A DNA stretch of 64,000 nt from Campylobacterota bacterium (GCA_003252535.1 QKDN01000054.1:1-64000), one strand, 5' to 3'; shown: positions 27,032 to 35,797, numbered from the stretch's first letter. Notes: generated from the sequence alone by a model not told the origin. Made by a program: numbers and translations.

Positions 27032-27138
27032 CGTAGGGTGGGTTTCCCAACCCACCATTCGTTCCGGTCGATAACAAATATATGAATCGGATAATGAATG
27101 TCAGCGTTGTTTGTGGTGGGCTGGGAAGCCCACCCTAC
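27032..27138. repeat. REPIN element A
   Basis: A forward REP unit (27032-27056, core GTGGGTTTCCCAACCCAC) and a reverse unit (27115-27138, core GTGGGCTGGGAAGCCCAC) flank a spacer that is nearly identical in elements A, B and C. The stem bases change together (GTT/AAC to GCT/AGC), which supports a conserved hairpin. Confidence 0.88.
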
Positions 27139-27232
27139 AGCTCTCGAAAGTACCGTCCGGCAAAAACCGTACAATCCGTGGAAGAATCTATGGGAAGTTT
27201 TTGGAAGTCGGCTCTCGGAATATTTCTGCACG

Positions 27233-27340
27233 CGTAGGGTGGGTTTCCTAACCCACCATTTGTTCCGATCGATAACAAATATACGAATCGGATAATGAAT
27301 GTCTGCGTTGTTTGTGGTAGGCCGGGAAGCCCACCCTGCG
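27233..27340. repeat. REPIN element B
   Basis: Same architecture as element A: forward unit 27233-27257, reverse unit 27316-27340, with the shared spacer beginning TGTTCCGATCGATAACAAAT. The reverse unit has mismatches (GTAGGCC against AGCCCAC), so this copy is partly decayed. Confidence 0.88.
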
Positions 27341-27377
27341 GATGTTCCGATTTGTTTCGTTTGTAATGTTGAAATAT

Positions 27378-27394
27378 TATGACAATATGTCATA
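27378..27394. promoter_or_regulatory. Palindrome upstream of the RAYT gene
   Basis: TATGACA and TGTCATA form a perfect 7-bp inverted repeat around ATA, 40 bases before the RAYT start. It may be an operator. A TACAAT box at 27423-27428 lies very close to the ATG, and no ribosome site is visible, so expression is probably low. Confidence 0.35.
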
Positions 27395-27433
27395 TTATCT
27401 TCGATCATGTAAATCTCGTGACTACAATCATAT

Positions 27434-27892
27434 ATGGCAGATTACAGACGATTATTCCTCGACGGATACAGCTATTTCATCACCGTGGTGACCCATCAGC
27501 GGACGCCGATACTCATAGAGCATATCGAGCTGCTGCGCGAGAGCTTCCGTGAATGTAAAAAACACTATCGCTTTCGTCTCGAAGCGATCGTCATACTGCC
27601 TGATCATTTTCACATGATCATCACCCCGGATGATACAAGACAATATCCCGAGATCGTCAAAGCGATCAAATACAACTTAACAAAAAGATATCAAGGCAAG
27701 AATGGATTATCACAATCATACAGTCGATACAAGAATAATATGCGGTCGGTATGGCAGAAGCGGTACTATGAACACACGATAAGGGATGAGAAAGACCGGG
27801 TAGAGAAGATCGAATATATGAGAAGCAATCCTGTCAAACACGGCTTGGTTGACAGGTGGGATGAGTGGGAGTATTCTTCGTTCGTTGTGTGA
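27434..27892 (+). CDS. REP-associated tyrosine transposase (RAYT, IS200-like)
   Basis: The 152-residue protein is a Y1 HUH-type transposase: YRRLFLDGYSYFITVVT at the N terminus, the HUH motif His58-Phe-His60 in LPDHFHMII, and the C-terminal block RVEKIEYMRSNPVKHGLV that holds the likely catalytic Tyr. RAYTs are domesticated single-copy relatives of IS200 TnpA that recognise and process REP hairpins. Here REPINs A and B lie upstream and C downstream, all with hairpins of the type the enzyme should recognise. No second transposase gene or IS ends are present, so it is not a simple IS200 copy. Confidence 0.9.
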   Translation: MADYRRLFLDGYSYFITVVTHQRTPILIEHIELLRESFRECKKHYRFRLEAIVILPDHFHMIITPDDTRQYPEIVKAIKYNLTKRYQGKNGLSQSYSRYKNNMRSVWQKRYYEHTIRDEKDRVEKIEYMRSNPVKHGLVDRWDEWEYSSFVV

Positions 27893-27918
27893 ATTTCGGT
27901 GGGTAATATTCCTGCATC

Positions 27919-28026
27919 CGTAGGGTGGGCTTCCCAGCCCACCGTTTGTTCCGGTCGATAACAAATATACGAATTGGATAATAAATGTCAGCGTTGTTTT
28001 TGGTGGGTTAGGAAACCCACCCTACG
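27919..28026. repeat. REPIN element C
   Basis: Forward unit 27919-27943 (core GTGGGCTTCCCAGCCCAC) and reverse unit 28002-28026 (core GTGGGTTAGGAAACCCAC) with the shared spacer (CCGGTCGATAACAAATATAC). It starts 26 bases after the RAYT stop and ends close to rsfS. Confidence 0.88.
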
Positions 28027-28038
28027 GTATCGTAAGGC

Positions 28039-28368
28039 TTATTTCCCCTGTTTGAGTTCGTTGAGGAAGTTCTCCATCGAGTACTTTTGTCTGTATTCCG
28101 GGGTCATGATATGGATCAGGATATCGCCCATATCTGCGACGATCCACTGATCGCTCTCGTCGGCGCCGAGGAACTCTTCGCCGAGGGGTTTGAGGATGGT
28201 CTTGAGGTGGTCGTAGAGGGCTCCCGTGTGTTTGCCCCCGAGTGAGGTGGCGAGGATCACCTTCTTGGCGATATAGTCCACGTCGTCGAGGTTGAATACC
28301 TCGAGCTCTTCCGCTTTTTTCTCATCGAGGACATTGATGATCCTGTCTACTCTTTGGTCTAGTGTCAT
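28039..28368 (-). CDS. rsfS: Ribosomal silencing factor RsfS (Iojap/YbeB)
   Basis: The 109-residue protein binds ribosomal protein uL14 and blocks joining of the subunits when nutrients are scarce. It shows the family pattern: KKAEELEVFNLDD, ATSLGGKHTGALYDHL, and DQWIVADMGDILIHIMTPEYRQKY. ATG 28368 has a good AAGGAAA site. It follows nadD by 9 bases on the same strand, the usual bacterial pair. Confidence 0.93.
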   Translation of the reverse strand: MTLDQRVDRIINVLDEKKAEELEVFNLDDVDYIAKKVILATSLGGKHTGALYDHLKTILKPLGEEFLGADESDQWIVADMGDILIHIMTPEYRQKYSMENFLNELKQGK

Positions 28369-28377
28369 TTGTTTCCT

Positions 28378-28929
28378 TTAAAATTGATTCTTTTTTATAG
28401 TCGAGGCTACTTCGGAGGCGATCGCCTCATCGACATGGCTCATATCGCCATGTTCCCTGATATGTGTCGAGCTGACATCAGCGCGGATATCGAGTATCCT
28501 GTGGTCGCGCAGCATCGAGCAGTCGGCCTCGTAACCGTTGCGCGTCGCTACCGCCCAGGTGATCTGTGCATCGATCTCTGCGAACTCGTGCCACTTTGTG
28601 ATCGAGGAGAGGTTGTCAGCCCCGATGATGATATAGCCTACATCGTAGAGCTGACGAAAATGCCGCAGGCTCTCGACGGTGTAGACGCTTCTCCCCTGCA
28701 TGATCTCAAAATCGCTCACTTCCACTCCGGGATAACCGGCGAAAAGTTCGCGGCACCACTCCAGTCTCTGATGCGCTGAGGCAAGCGAGGATGCTTTGAA
28801 CGGATTGAGATAGGCAGGCAGAACGATCAGCCTGTCTATGTCGAGAGTCTCCAGGGCTCTTTTCACGATACTCTGGTGCCCTTTGTGCGGCGGGTCGAAA
28901 CTGCCTCCAAAGAGTGCAACTTTAATCAA
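28378..28929 (-). CDS. nadD: Nicotinate-nucleotide adenylyltransferase
   Basis: It transfers AMP from ATP to nicotinate mononucleotide in NAD synthesis. The 183-residue enzyme has the nucleotidyltransferase motif GGSFDPPHKGHQ near the N terminus and SSTHIRE (family S-S-T-x-I-R) near the C terminus. The start is TTG at 28929, preceded by GAGG. It is divergent from gap and forms an operon with rsfS. Confidence 0.93.
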   Translation of the reverse strand: MIKVALFGGSFDPPHKGHQSIVKRALETLDIDRLIVLPAYLNPFKASSLASAHQRLEWCRELFAGYPGVEVSDFEIMQGRSVYTVESLRHFRQLYDVGYIIIGADNLSSITKWHEFAEIDAQITWAVATRNGYEADCSMLRDHRILDIRADVSSTHIREHGDMSHVDEAIASEVASTIKKNQF

Positions 28930-29056
28930 ATAATAACCTCAAATACTATAAAATATATCGAATTTTATCATAAGGGTACTTCCATAAACCCTAATTTTCA
29001 TAACTAATAGTTATTGTAAATCAGGTTTGTGGGAACGCTCTATCCAAAGGAAAAAA

Positions 29057-30052
29057 ATGGCAGTCAAAATTGCAATCAACGGTCTGGGCAGAATCGGAAA
29101 ATGTGTCGCTCGTATCATCGCTGACAGGGATGATATGGAGCTTGTCGCAGTCAATGTAAGCGGTACCGATGAGTCGATAGAGTATATGATGCGTTATGAC
29201 AGCGTCCACGGACGCCGTGACGATATCAAAGTCAGCGACGGCTATCTCTACATAGGCAATGAAAAAGCGAAGATCGTCTCGGAAAGAGAGCCTTCCAAGC
29301 TCAATTTTGCTGAAATTGGCGCTGAGATAGTGCTTGAGTGTACGGGCGCATTTTTGACTCAGGAGAGCGTACAGTGCCATATCGACAACGGTATCAAGAA
29401 GGTGATCTTCTCCGCACCTGCCAAAGATGATACTCCTACTTTCGTCATCGGTGCCAACCACGAGAGCTACGCAGGCGAGCCGATCATCTCCAACGCCAGC
29501 TGTACCACGAACGGTCTTGCACCGATGGCAAAAGTGCTCGATGACAGCTTCGGTATCGTCTCAGGTCTCATGACCACGATCCACAGCTACACATCATCGC
29601 AGCCTATCCTTGACGGCAAGCACAAGAAAGACCCGCGCAAAGGTAGATCAGGCTCGCTCAACCTCGTCCCTACGACGACAGGCGCAGCCAAAGCGATCTC
29701 AAAAGTGCTCCCCAACCTCGCCGGAAAGCTCAACGGCCAGGCGGTGCGTGTACCGACTCCGGATGTCTCGCTGGTGGACCTAACGGTAACACTTTCGAAG
29801 AATGTCACCCTCGATGAAGTCAAAGCTGCGTTCAAAACAGCGAGCGAGGGAACTCTCAAGGGTATACTTGCAGTGGATGAGGAGTACAGGGTATCGCAGG
29901 ATTTTGTCGGTGAGACCAACAGCACCGTCATAGCGATGGATACGATCCAGGTGATCGGTGAGAACATGGTCAAGGTTCTCTCATGGTATGACAATGAGTG
30001 GGGATACTCTACAAGACTCGTCGATATGGCCGCACATATCAGCAATAAATAA
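29057..30052 (+). CDS. gap: Glyceraldehyde-3-phosphate dehydrogenase
   Basis: A 331-residue type I GAPDH that interconverts glyceraldehyde-3-phosphate and 1,3-bisphosphoglycerate. It shows the NAD(P)-binding start INGLGRIGK and catalytic Cys149 in [15 protein letters not shown]. The start ATG 29057 follows AAAGGA. It opens the glycolytic/gluconeogenic cluster gap-pgk-tpiA. In an autotrophic relative the flux would mainly be gluconeogenic, but the sequence alone does not show direction. Confidence 0.96.
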   Translation: MAVKIAINGLGRIGKCVARIIADRDDMELVAVNVSGTDESIEYMMRYDSVHGRRDDIKVSDGYLYIGNEKAKIVSEREPSKLNFAEIGAEIVLECTGAFLTQESVQCHIDNGIKKVIFSAPAKDDTPTFVIGANHESYAGEPIISNASCTTNGLAPMAKVLDDSFGIVSGLMTTIHSYTSSQPILDGKHKKDPRKGRSGSLNLVPTTTGAAKAISKVLPNLAGKLNGQAVRVPTPDVSLVDLTVTLSKNVTLDEVKAAFKTASEGTLKGILAVDEEYRVSQDFVGETNSTVIAMDTIQVIGENMVKVLSWYDNEWGYSTRLVDMAAHISNK

Positions 30053-30069
30053 CCAAAAAGGAGCAATGT

Positions 30070-31260
30070 TTGAGAAGCATCAAAGATCTGAAAATCGAGG
30101 GAAAAAGAGTCTTTATTCGTTGTGATTTCAACGTACCGCAGGATGAGTTCGGCAATATCACGGACGATCGCCGTATCCGTTCGGCATTGCAGACGATCCG
30201 TTACTGCATAGACAGAGACTGCAAGGTCATCCTGGCATCACACTTCGGCAGACCCAAAGGTGTTGGGTTCGAGGAGGAGTACTCCCTCTCAGCCGTTGCC
30301 AAAAGGCTCAATACTCTCCTGAAGATCAAGAACAACTTCTACCTCGCAAAAGATGTCGTAGGGGAGGATGCTATGGAAAAAGCAGCTTCGCTCGAAGGCG
30401 GGGATGTCCTCCTCCTCGAGAACCTCAGGTTCGAAGCGGGCGAGACCAAAGATGATGCAGCGCTTGCCAAGGCGCTCGCTTCGATGGCGGATGTCTATAT
30501 CAACGACGCTTTCGGCGCGTGCCACCGCAAGCATGCCTCCATCTATGCTATCACAGAACATTTCGACGCGGATCACAAGGCGGCGGGCTTCCTGATGAGC
30601 AAAGAGATCAACTTTTTCCAGAAGGTGATCGACAATCCTGTCCGTCCGTTCGTCGCGGTAGTCGGCGGCAGCAAGGTATCGGGCAAGCTCCAGGCGCTCG
30701 TCAATCTCATCCAGAAGGTCGACAAAGTGATCATCGGCGGCGGTATGGCGTTCACCTTCCTCAAGGCACAGGGGTATGAGATAGGGAAGTCGCTCGTCGA
30801 GGACGATCTCATCGAAGAGGCGAAGACGATCATGGAAGAGGCCAAGGTGAGAGGTGTGAAGTTCTACCTCCCGGTCGATATCGTCGTAGCGCATGAGTTC
30901 AGCGAGCATGCGACGATGAAGTTCCTCCCTGCCCAGGAGATCCCTGCCGACTGGATGGGGCTCGATGTCGGGCCTGCTTCGAGCAGACTTTTCCGCGAAG
31001 TGCTCAATGACGCTCAGACGATCATCTGGAACGGGCCGATGGGTGTCTACGAGATGGATAAATTCTCCAAAGGAAGTATCCTCATGTCGCACAACATCGC
31101 CCAGAGCCACGCGACGACTATCGTCGGCGGCGGCGATACTGCCGATGTGGCGCAGAGAGCGGGTGATGTCGAGGAGATGACATTCGTCAGTACAGGCGGA
31201 GGCGCGAGCCTCGAGCTCATCGAGGGGAAAGTACTTCCGGGTATCGAAGCGCTCAAGTAA
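30070..31260 (+). CDS. pgk: Phosphoglycerate kinase
   Basis: A 396-residue enzyme transferring phosphate between 1,3-bisphosphoglycerate and ADP. Motifs are [11 protein letters not shown] near the N terminus, [16 protein letters not shown] in the mid region and GGGDTADVA near the C terminus. The start is TTG 30070 with AAGGAG about 6 bases upstream; the nearby ATG at 30066 is out of frame. It lies 17 bases after gap. Confidence 0.96.
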   Translation: MRSIKDLKIEGKRVFIRCDFNVPQDEFGNITDDRRIRSALQTIRYCIDRDCKVILASHFGRPKGVGFEEEYSLSAVAKRLNTLLKIKNNFYLAKDVVGEDAMEKAASLEGGDVLLLENLRFEAGETKDDAALAKALASMADVYINDAFGACHRKHASIYAITEHFDADHKAAGFLMSKEINFFQKVIDNPVRPFVAVVGGSKVSGKLQALVNLIQKVDKVIIGGGMAFTFLKAQGYEIGKSLVEDDLIEEAKTIMEEAKVRGVKFYLPVDIVVAHEFSEHATMKFLPAQEIPADWMGLDVGPASSRLFREVLNDAQTIIWNGPMGVYEMDKFSKGSILMSHNIAQSHATTIVGGGDTADVAQRAGDVEEMTFVSTGGGASLELIEGKVLPGIEALK

Positions 31261-31264
31261 GGAT

Positions 31265-31317
31265 GAGGAGTCGATAGCTTTAGCTTCGCACAGTCCGGGG
31301 CTGAAGCCTCCGACTCC
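31265..31317. repeat. REP-like palindrome, copy 3 of 3
   Basis: GGAGTCGATAGCTTTAGC and GCTGAAGCCTCCGACTCC form an imperfect inverted repeat between pgk and tpiA, sharing the right arm with the copy at 8266-8318. An AT-rich tail follows. It may stabilise or end the gap-pgk message. Confidence 0.6.
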
Positions 31318-31410
31318 AGTAAATCATAATTTTTCTTTTGAAAATATTGATATAGCAAACCGTATTTCTCTCATAAATCAATCTCTTTAAAAATCACCTA
31401 AAGGAACAGC

Positions 31411-32106
31411 ATGATCTTTGCAGCCAATTTCAAAACCAATCATACACGCAAAAGCACGGCAGAATATATCAGGGCGTTGAATGACAAAATAGAATCCAGC
31501 CCGACAGAGCACAGGGTTTTCGTATTTCCCCCTGCGACCGCACTCGACAGCTATGAGACGACTGCGACCATCGGGGCACAGAATGCCTACCCGGCTCAGA
31601 ACGGCGCTTTCACAGGTGAGATCGGCGTGGAGCAGCTCGAGGAGTTCGGTATCGATACCATCCTCATCGGTCACAGCGAGCGGAGGGAACTGCTGGGTGA
31701 ATCACAGGAGGCGGTAGCGAAGAAATTTGCGTTCTTCAAAGAGGCCGGATTCGAGATCATCTACTGCATCGGTGAACCTTTGGAAGTGAGAGACCAGGGT
31801 GACGAGGCGGTCGTGGAGTACCTCCTCGCACAGTTCGAGGGGATCGATACTTCGTACGGCAAGCTCATCGTAGCCTATGAACCGATCTGGGCGATCGGCA
31901 CCGGCAGAAGCGCAACGGTCGCAGAGATAGAATCGACCCACAAAGCGCTCCGTGCCACACTCCCGGCTACTCCGATCCTATACGGCGGCAGCGTCAAGCC
32001 CGCCAATATCGTCGAGATACTCTCCATAGAGAATGTCGACGGCGTCCTCGTAGGGAGCGCATCGCTCGATATTGAAAGTTTCTACGAGATGGTGGCGAGC
32101 GTCTAG
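31411..32106 (+). CDS. tpiA: Triose-phosphate isomerase
   Basis: A 231-residue TIM barrel that interconverts dihydroxyacetone phosphate and glyceraldehyde-3-phosphate. It has AANFKTN at the N terminus, catalytic His88 in IGHSERR, catalytic Glu157 in VAYEPIWAIGTG, and the phosphate-binding YGGSVKP and VGSASL segments. Length is slightly below the usual 250, as in other Campylobacterota. A ribosome site (AAAGGAA) precedes the ATG. Confidence 0.96.
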   Translation: MIFAANFKTNHTRKSTAEYIRALNDKIESSPTEHRVFVFPPATALDSYETTATIGAQNAYPAQNGAFTGEIGVEQLEEFGIDTILIGHSERRELLGESQEAVAKKFAFFKEAGFEIIYCIGEPLEVRDQGDEAVVEYLLAQFEGIDTSYGKLIVAYEPIWAIGTGRSATVAEIESTHKALRATLPATPILYGGSVKPANIVEILSIENVDGVLVGSASLDIESFYEMVASV

Positions 32107-32117
32107 TTCGCCACCAT
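32089..32117 (+). terminator. Hairpin over the tpiA stop codon
   Basis: A perfect 10-bp stem (ATGGTGGCGA / TCGCCACCAT) with a 9-base loop that contains the tpiA TAG. There is no T run, so termination would be weak or Rho-assisted. Confidence 0.5.
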
Positions 32118-32248
32118 TGCCATTCTGCCTATCTACTGAACCGTTCCGGTAACAGATCTCTTTCCCATGCCAAAAATCTTCTCAATATAGAAGAGATACA
32201 AAGTGTAACAAAATAAATATTTCTTATCACATTAGGATAAAAAATTTG

Positions 32249-32254
32249 TAAAAT
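32249..32254 (+). promoter_or_regulatory. Candidate -10 box (TAAAAT) for the next lipoprotein gene
   Basis: TTTGTAAAATG lies in an AT-rich stretch about 49 bases before the start codon and fits the -10 type common in this phylum. Confidence 0.4.
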
Positions 32255-32302
32255 GTAATAGTTCTGGACAAAATAGCGCATCAAAATCAACAAGGAGTAA
32301 TG

Positions 32303-33349
32303 ATGAAGCAATTTGTTTGCGGTTTATTGGCAGCAGGGAGTTTAATCGTGTTTACGGCATGCAGCGGCGGTAGCAATGGAGAAGAGACGACGATCCCCGA
32401 CAGCAGCCAGGCAGCGCTGAGTGAGGCGACACTGCCGCAAGTATTTGATACAGTAAGTGTTGCGTTCAATATGAATATTGAAGCCCCTGTGAATATCAAC
32501 TATATATTTGCCGGTGCATCCCTGGGAAAGCATGCAAAGAAAACGAAACATTTTGCTAAGATCACAAAAACCATCCCTACTGTTGCGATGAACGAGACGG
32601 TCAATTGTTCTGTCAGCGGTTCAGTGACGATCAATGGCGATGATCAAAACGGAACGATCATTTATAATGAGTGCAAAGAATCAGAACAGTATAGTACTGA
32701 CGAAGGCTATGAACTTGTGACAAATGGTACGATAGAGTATCAGATATCGGGGTATTCTTCCTACTTCAAAATAACGAATTTCACGAATACAGGGAATGAA
32801 GTCTGGAACGGTCAGACATGGACGTGGGAGTACAAGTATGAGTTTGCAGAAATAGAAATGAACTATACAGAGAACGCTGACGGTACATCCATCTCTGCCG
32901 GAGAAATGACAATGACGGGCAGTTTTAAAGAGAATGACAAGCTGGTCGAATACGACACTCTGAAACAGACATACAAATATACCAGTATCGGAAGCAGTTT
33001 GGTGTATGAAACAAACGTAGGCGGCTTCATAAAATCGAACTGTCTTGGGGGCTGGATCGAGATCGATACGACAAAAAATGTCATGATGAGTTATGATTAC
33101 AATCCTGATAATATAGTGTGTGAAGAGTATACAGATGATCAAAATCAGACTTATCAACAATGTAGCAATGAAGAAGAGAATACTTGCCCTTCACAAGGTG
33201 AAATAGTGATCAAAGGTCAAGGCGGATCGAGTGTGACGATCAATTTCAATGAGGATGGATCGGTTGATTTCTCAGGTTCGGTTACAGAGCATTTCGATAA
33301 TTGTGGTGATGTATCCCCTGGAGACGGGGAAGACAGCTGTATTTATTAG
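32303..33349 (+). CDS. Lipoprotein of unknown function
   Basis: Two ATG codons in tandem (32300 and 32303) follow AAGGAG; the second has the better spacing. A lipoprotein signal ends in VFTAC (Cys20), then a short Gly/Ser/Glu linker. The remaining 330 residues are rich in Thr, Asn, Glu and Tyr with alternating beta-like patterns (GSVTINGDDQNGTIIYNECK, SVTINFNEDGSVDFSGSV), suggesting a beta-sandwich or beta-roll. Six Cys beyond the lipobox could form disulfides. I do not recognise a family. The gene stands alone, and its codons are more AT-rich than those of the glycolytic genes before it. Confidence 0.7.
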   Translation: MKQFVCGLLAAGSLIVFTACSGGSNGEETTIPDSSQAALSEATLPQVFDTVSVAFNMNIEAPVNINYIFAGASLGKHAKKTKHFAKITKTIPTVAMNETVNCSVSGSVTINGDDQNGTIIYNECKESEQYSTDEGYELVTNGTIEYQISGYSSYFKITNFTNTGNEVWNGQTWTWEYKYEFAEIEMNYTENADGTSISAGEMTMTGSFKENDKLVEYDTLKQTYKYTSIGSSLVYETNVGGFIKSNCLGGWIEIDTTKNVMMSYDYNPDNIVCEEYTDDQNQTYQQCSNEEENTCPSQGEIVIKGQGGSSVTINFNEDGSVDFSGSVTEHFDNCGDVSPGDGEDSCIY

Positions 33350-33360
33350 CCGTCGGTCGG

Positions 33361-33378
33361 CGGTGTGGCAACACACCG
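33361..33378 (+). terminator. Hairpin with GCAA tetraloop after the lipoprotein gene
   Basis: Perfect 7-bp stem (CGGTGTG / CACACCG) closed by a GNRA-type GCAA loop, 11 bases after the stop codon, followed by AT-rich DNA. Confidence 0.65.
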
Positions 33379-33435
33379 ATCTGACAATTTATTTCAAAAA
33401 TTCTAAAATTGCCTACTTTTTAATCAAAAAAATGT

Positions 33436-33464
33436 GTTAACTTTTCGTTTACTTCCTGTATACT
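33436..33464 (+). promoter_or_regulatory. Porin promoter
   Basis: A -10 box TATACT (33459-33464) lies 17 bases after a weak -35-like GTTAAC (33436-33441). The leader contains a 6-bp hairpin (TTCGTT / AACGAA, 33475-33492) before the AAGGAAA ribosome site. Confidence 0.5.
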
Positions 33465-33518
33465 TTTTTTGTAATTCGTTTTGGACAACGAAAACAAATT
33501 TTTTACAAGGAAATTGTT

Positions 33519-34706
33519 ATGAAACTAACAAAACTCAGCCTTATTGCTGCTTTTGCGATCAGCGGTCTATATGCAGGCGGCGATGTACCGCCACCACCAC
33601 CTCCTGCTGCTGAACCGGCTACGACTGTAGATGGTAATGCAAAATTATATTACTATACTACGAACAACTTCGATACTGACGATCTCTTCGCAGCAGAGAA
33701 CAGCGCAGCAGCAGCAGCTGTAACGATCAACGTATCACACAAGATCATGGACGGTATCACAGCTAACTTCACAGCTGTCGGTTATACTGACCTTGGTGAT
33801 TCACTCGGTGAATACAAAATGGAAAACGGTAACCTCTGGGCTACAACTGCATCACCTGTTTCTGGTGGTTACTTCAACGTTGCCAACTTGACTGCAACTT
33901 TTGGTGACACAACACTTGTACTTGGTAGACAGCTCCTCGACACTCCAATGGTAGGAAGTTTCGACTGGCTACTCGCTCCTACGGGTTTCCAGGCGTACAC
34001 TGTAGTGAACAAATCTGTTGAAGGTTTGACACTAGTCGCTTCATATATCGAAAAAATCAGACCTGTTGACAACGGTGACAACTGGATCGATCTTACAGAT
34101 ATCAAAAACCCTGACGGCGACAGCGACAACTACGCTCTAGGTGCTGCATACAGCAACGGCTTCGATGTAAGTGTATGGTACTACAATGTAGATGCAGGCG
34201 ATTACACTCAGGTATATGCTGACGCTGGATACGAGATCTCAGGCGTAAAACTCAATGCACAGTATGTTATGACAGACTACAACGACGACACTGTTGATGA
34301 TTCTACTGCATTCGGTGTGAAGGTAGCTGGTGAAGTTTCTGGCATCAACCTTTCTGCTGCGTATGTATCTATTGCAGACAATATTGCTGGTTATGTAGGC
34401 AGAGACAGCCTCTATACAAGCAGCTGGAACTTCTTCGCAGCTAACAGTGCTACTGATTCTTACAAAGTTGCAGCTTCTACAGAGCTTTACGGTGTAAGCG
34501 CGACTGTAAGCTATGCAGACTACGATGCAGCTGACGATGTAGCAGACGATATGTCAGAACTCGATGTTATCCTTGGCTACAAAGTCATGGACAACCTCTC
34601 TCTTGATGTTATCTACAGCATGACAGACTATATCAACCCAAGTGCGGTAGATGATTCTGACGATGCTGATACAGCTGTTGAGATCATCGCAACTTACACG
34701 TTCTAA
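33519..34706 (+). CDS. Outer-membrane porin (major OMP type of Campylobacterota)
   Basis: The 395-residue product has a signal peptide (1-18, cleaved near LYA/GG) and a Pro-rich start of the mature protein (PPPPPPA). Amphipathic beta strands then run to a C terminus ending in IIATYTF, the aromatic end needed for BAM assembly. Acidic residues dominate the loops (for example VDDSDDADTA), suggesting cation preference. Codon use (GTA, ACA, GCT, GGT) marks it as one of the most expressed genes here. It stands alone behind its own promoter. It is related in style to Campylobacter PorA-type porins; closer assignment needs a profile search. Confidence 0.85.
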   Translation: MKLTKLSLIAAFAISGLYAGGDVPPPPPPAAEPATTVDGNAKLYYYTTNNFDTDDLFAAENSAAAAAVTINVSHKIMDGITANFTAVGYTDLGDSLGEYKMENGNLWATTASPVSGGYFNVANLTATFGDTTLVLGRQLLDTPMVGSFDWLLAPTGFQAYTVVNKSVEGLTLVASYIEKIRPVDNGDNWIDLTDIKNPDGDSDNYALGAAYSNGFDVSVWYYNVDAGDYTQVYADAGYEISGVKLNAQYVMTDYNDDTVDDSTAFGVKVAGEVSGINLSAAYVSIADNIAGYVGRDSLYTSSWNFFAANSATDSYKVAASTELYGVSATVSYADYDAADDVADDMSELDVILGYKVMDNLSLDVIYSMTDYINPSAVDDSDDADTAVEIIATYTF

Positions 34707-34748
34707 TTCTCCATACCATAACCTACGCCGAAAACCCTCCTTGTTTCG

Positions 34749-34766
34749 CTCTGGCTTCGGCCAGAG
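34749..34766 (+). terminator. UUCG-tetraloop hairpin after the porin gene
   Basis: Perfect 7-bp stem (CTCTGGC / GCCAGAG) closed by TTCG, a very stable RNA loop, 43 bases after the porin stop. No T run follows, but 3' protection or termination of the porin mRNA is plausible. Confidence 0.6.
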
Positions 34767-34779
34767 TGCGGCAACGGTA

Positions 34780-34788
34780 TGGTATAAT
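34780..34788 (+). promoter_or_regulatory. Extended -10 promoter (TGGTATAAT) directly in front of the permease gene
   Basis: The TATAAT box ends 6 bases before the ATG at 34795, so transcription should begin at or next to the start codon. No ribosome-binding site is visible, which points to a leaderless mRNA. Confidence 0.6.
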
Positions 34789-34794
34789 CTCTTT

Positions 34795-35757
34795 ATGTTA
34801 AAGCTTATTCTTCTCAAAATCCGTTATATCGTTGTCATGATGCTGATGATATCCCTGATATCGTTCCTGGTGATCCATGCTGCACCCAACAGTTTCTTCG
34901 ATGCGAGTGGTCTCAATCCCAATATCACACCCGAAGCGATAGAACATATGAAATCGGTCTACGGGCTCGACAAGCCTCTGGCAGTGCAGTACTGGATGTG
35001 GCTGAGCGCACTGGTACAGTTCGATTTCGGACTTTCGTTCGCGAGCGGGGAGAAAGTGATCGATGCTATCGGGGATCGCATCGGTATCACCCTCATCATG
35101 AACTTTGCAGCGATGGTACTGATCTTCATCCTTTCGCTCAGGCTCGGTGTGGCAAGTGCAATGGCCTCAGAACGGGAAGCAGGTGTGATCAAGCAGCTCT
35201 CCCTCCTGAGCTATGCGATGCCCTCGTTCTACCTTGCCCTGCTGCTGGTGATGACTCTCTCGTTCGGGCTGGGATGGTTCCCGATCAGTGGGCTTGAGAG
35301 CTTCGAGCCCAAAAGCGGTATAGCTCACTATCTCGATGTCGCCTGGCACCTGGTGCTCCCGGTAGGCGTGATGGTCTTCGTGGGATTCGGGTCGCTTACC
35401 CTCTATATCAGGTCGCTCACCATCGATATTCTCAAAAGTGACTATATCTTCTTCGCCAGGGCACAGGGGGTGGATGAGAAGCAACTGAAACAGCTCTATA
35501 TCTATCCCAACCTCAAACCCTTCATCATCACGATCCTGGGACTCTCGCTCCCCGGACTGCTCGGTGGCAGCGTGATCCTCGAACAGATATTTTCGATAGA
35601 CGGGATGGGGCTGCTCTTTTACCAGAGTGCGCTCAGCCGTGACTATCCGGTCATCATGGGAATCATGATGATCGGCGCGTTCCTGACCCTCTTTGGCAAT
35701 ATCGCGGCCGACCTGATACTGCTGCGGATCAATCCCCACTACAAGAAAAGTCTGTAG
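34795..35757 (+). CDS. DppB/OppB-type peptide ABC transporter permease
   Basis: The 320-residue inner-membrane protein has the N-terminal helix typical of DppB/OppB (MLKLILLKIRYIVVMMLM), a periplasmic loop with YGLDKPLAVQYWMWL, and six membrane segments. The EAA-like loop FARAQGVDEKQLKQLYIYPN contacts the ATPase. It would import peptides or nickel chelates. No DppA, DppC or ATPase lies beside it, unlike usual operons. The family N terminus matches ATG 34795 well; the open frame continues upstream into the porin gene tail and hairpin and is not coding there. Confidence 0.85.
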   Translation: MLKLILLKIRYIVVMMLMISLISFLVIHAAPNSFFDASGLNPNITPEAIEHMKSVYGLDKPLAVQYWMWLSALVQFDFGLSFASGEKVIDAIGDRIGITLIMNFAAMVLIFILSLRLGVASAMASEREAGVIKQLSLLSYAMPSFYLALLLVMTLSFGLGWFPISGLESFEPKSGIAHYLDVAWHLVLPVGVMVFVGFGSLTLYIRSLTIDILKSDYIFFARAQGVDEKQLKQLYIYPNLKPFIITILGLSLPGLLGGSVILEQIFSIDGMGLLFYQSALSRDYPVIMGIMMIGAFLTLFGNIAADLILLRINPHYKKSL

Positions 35758-35776
35758 GGGCGTGTATCGATCATAG

Positions 35777-35797
35777 ATGACGGAGGCTCTCCGTCAT
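35777..35797 (+). terminator. Hairpin after the permease gene
   Basis: Perfect 9-bp stem (ATGACGGAG / CTCCGTCAT) with a 3-base loop, 19 bases after the stop codon. Confidence 0.6.

Noticed and set aside
27032-28026. The repeats near 27-28 kb as a CRISPR array
   Set aside because: Only three copies, each an inverted pair with conserved spacer, and no cas genes; they fit REPINs.
33475-33492. Porin leader hairpin as a riboswitch
   Set aside because: A single 6-bp stem is too small for any known aptamer.
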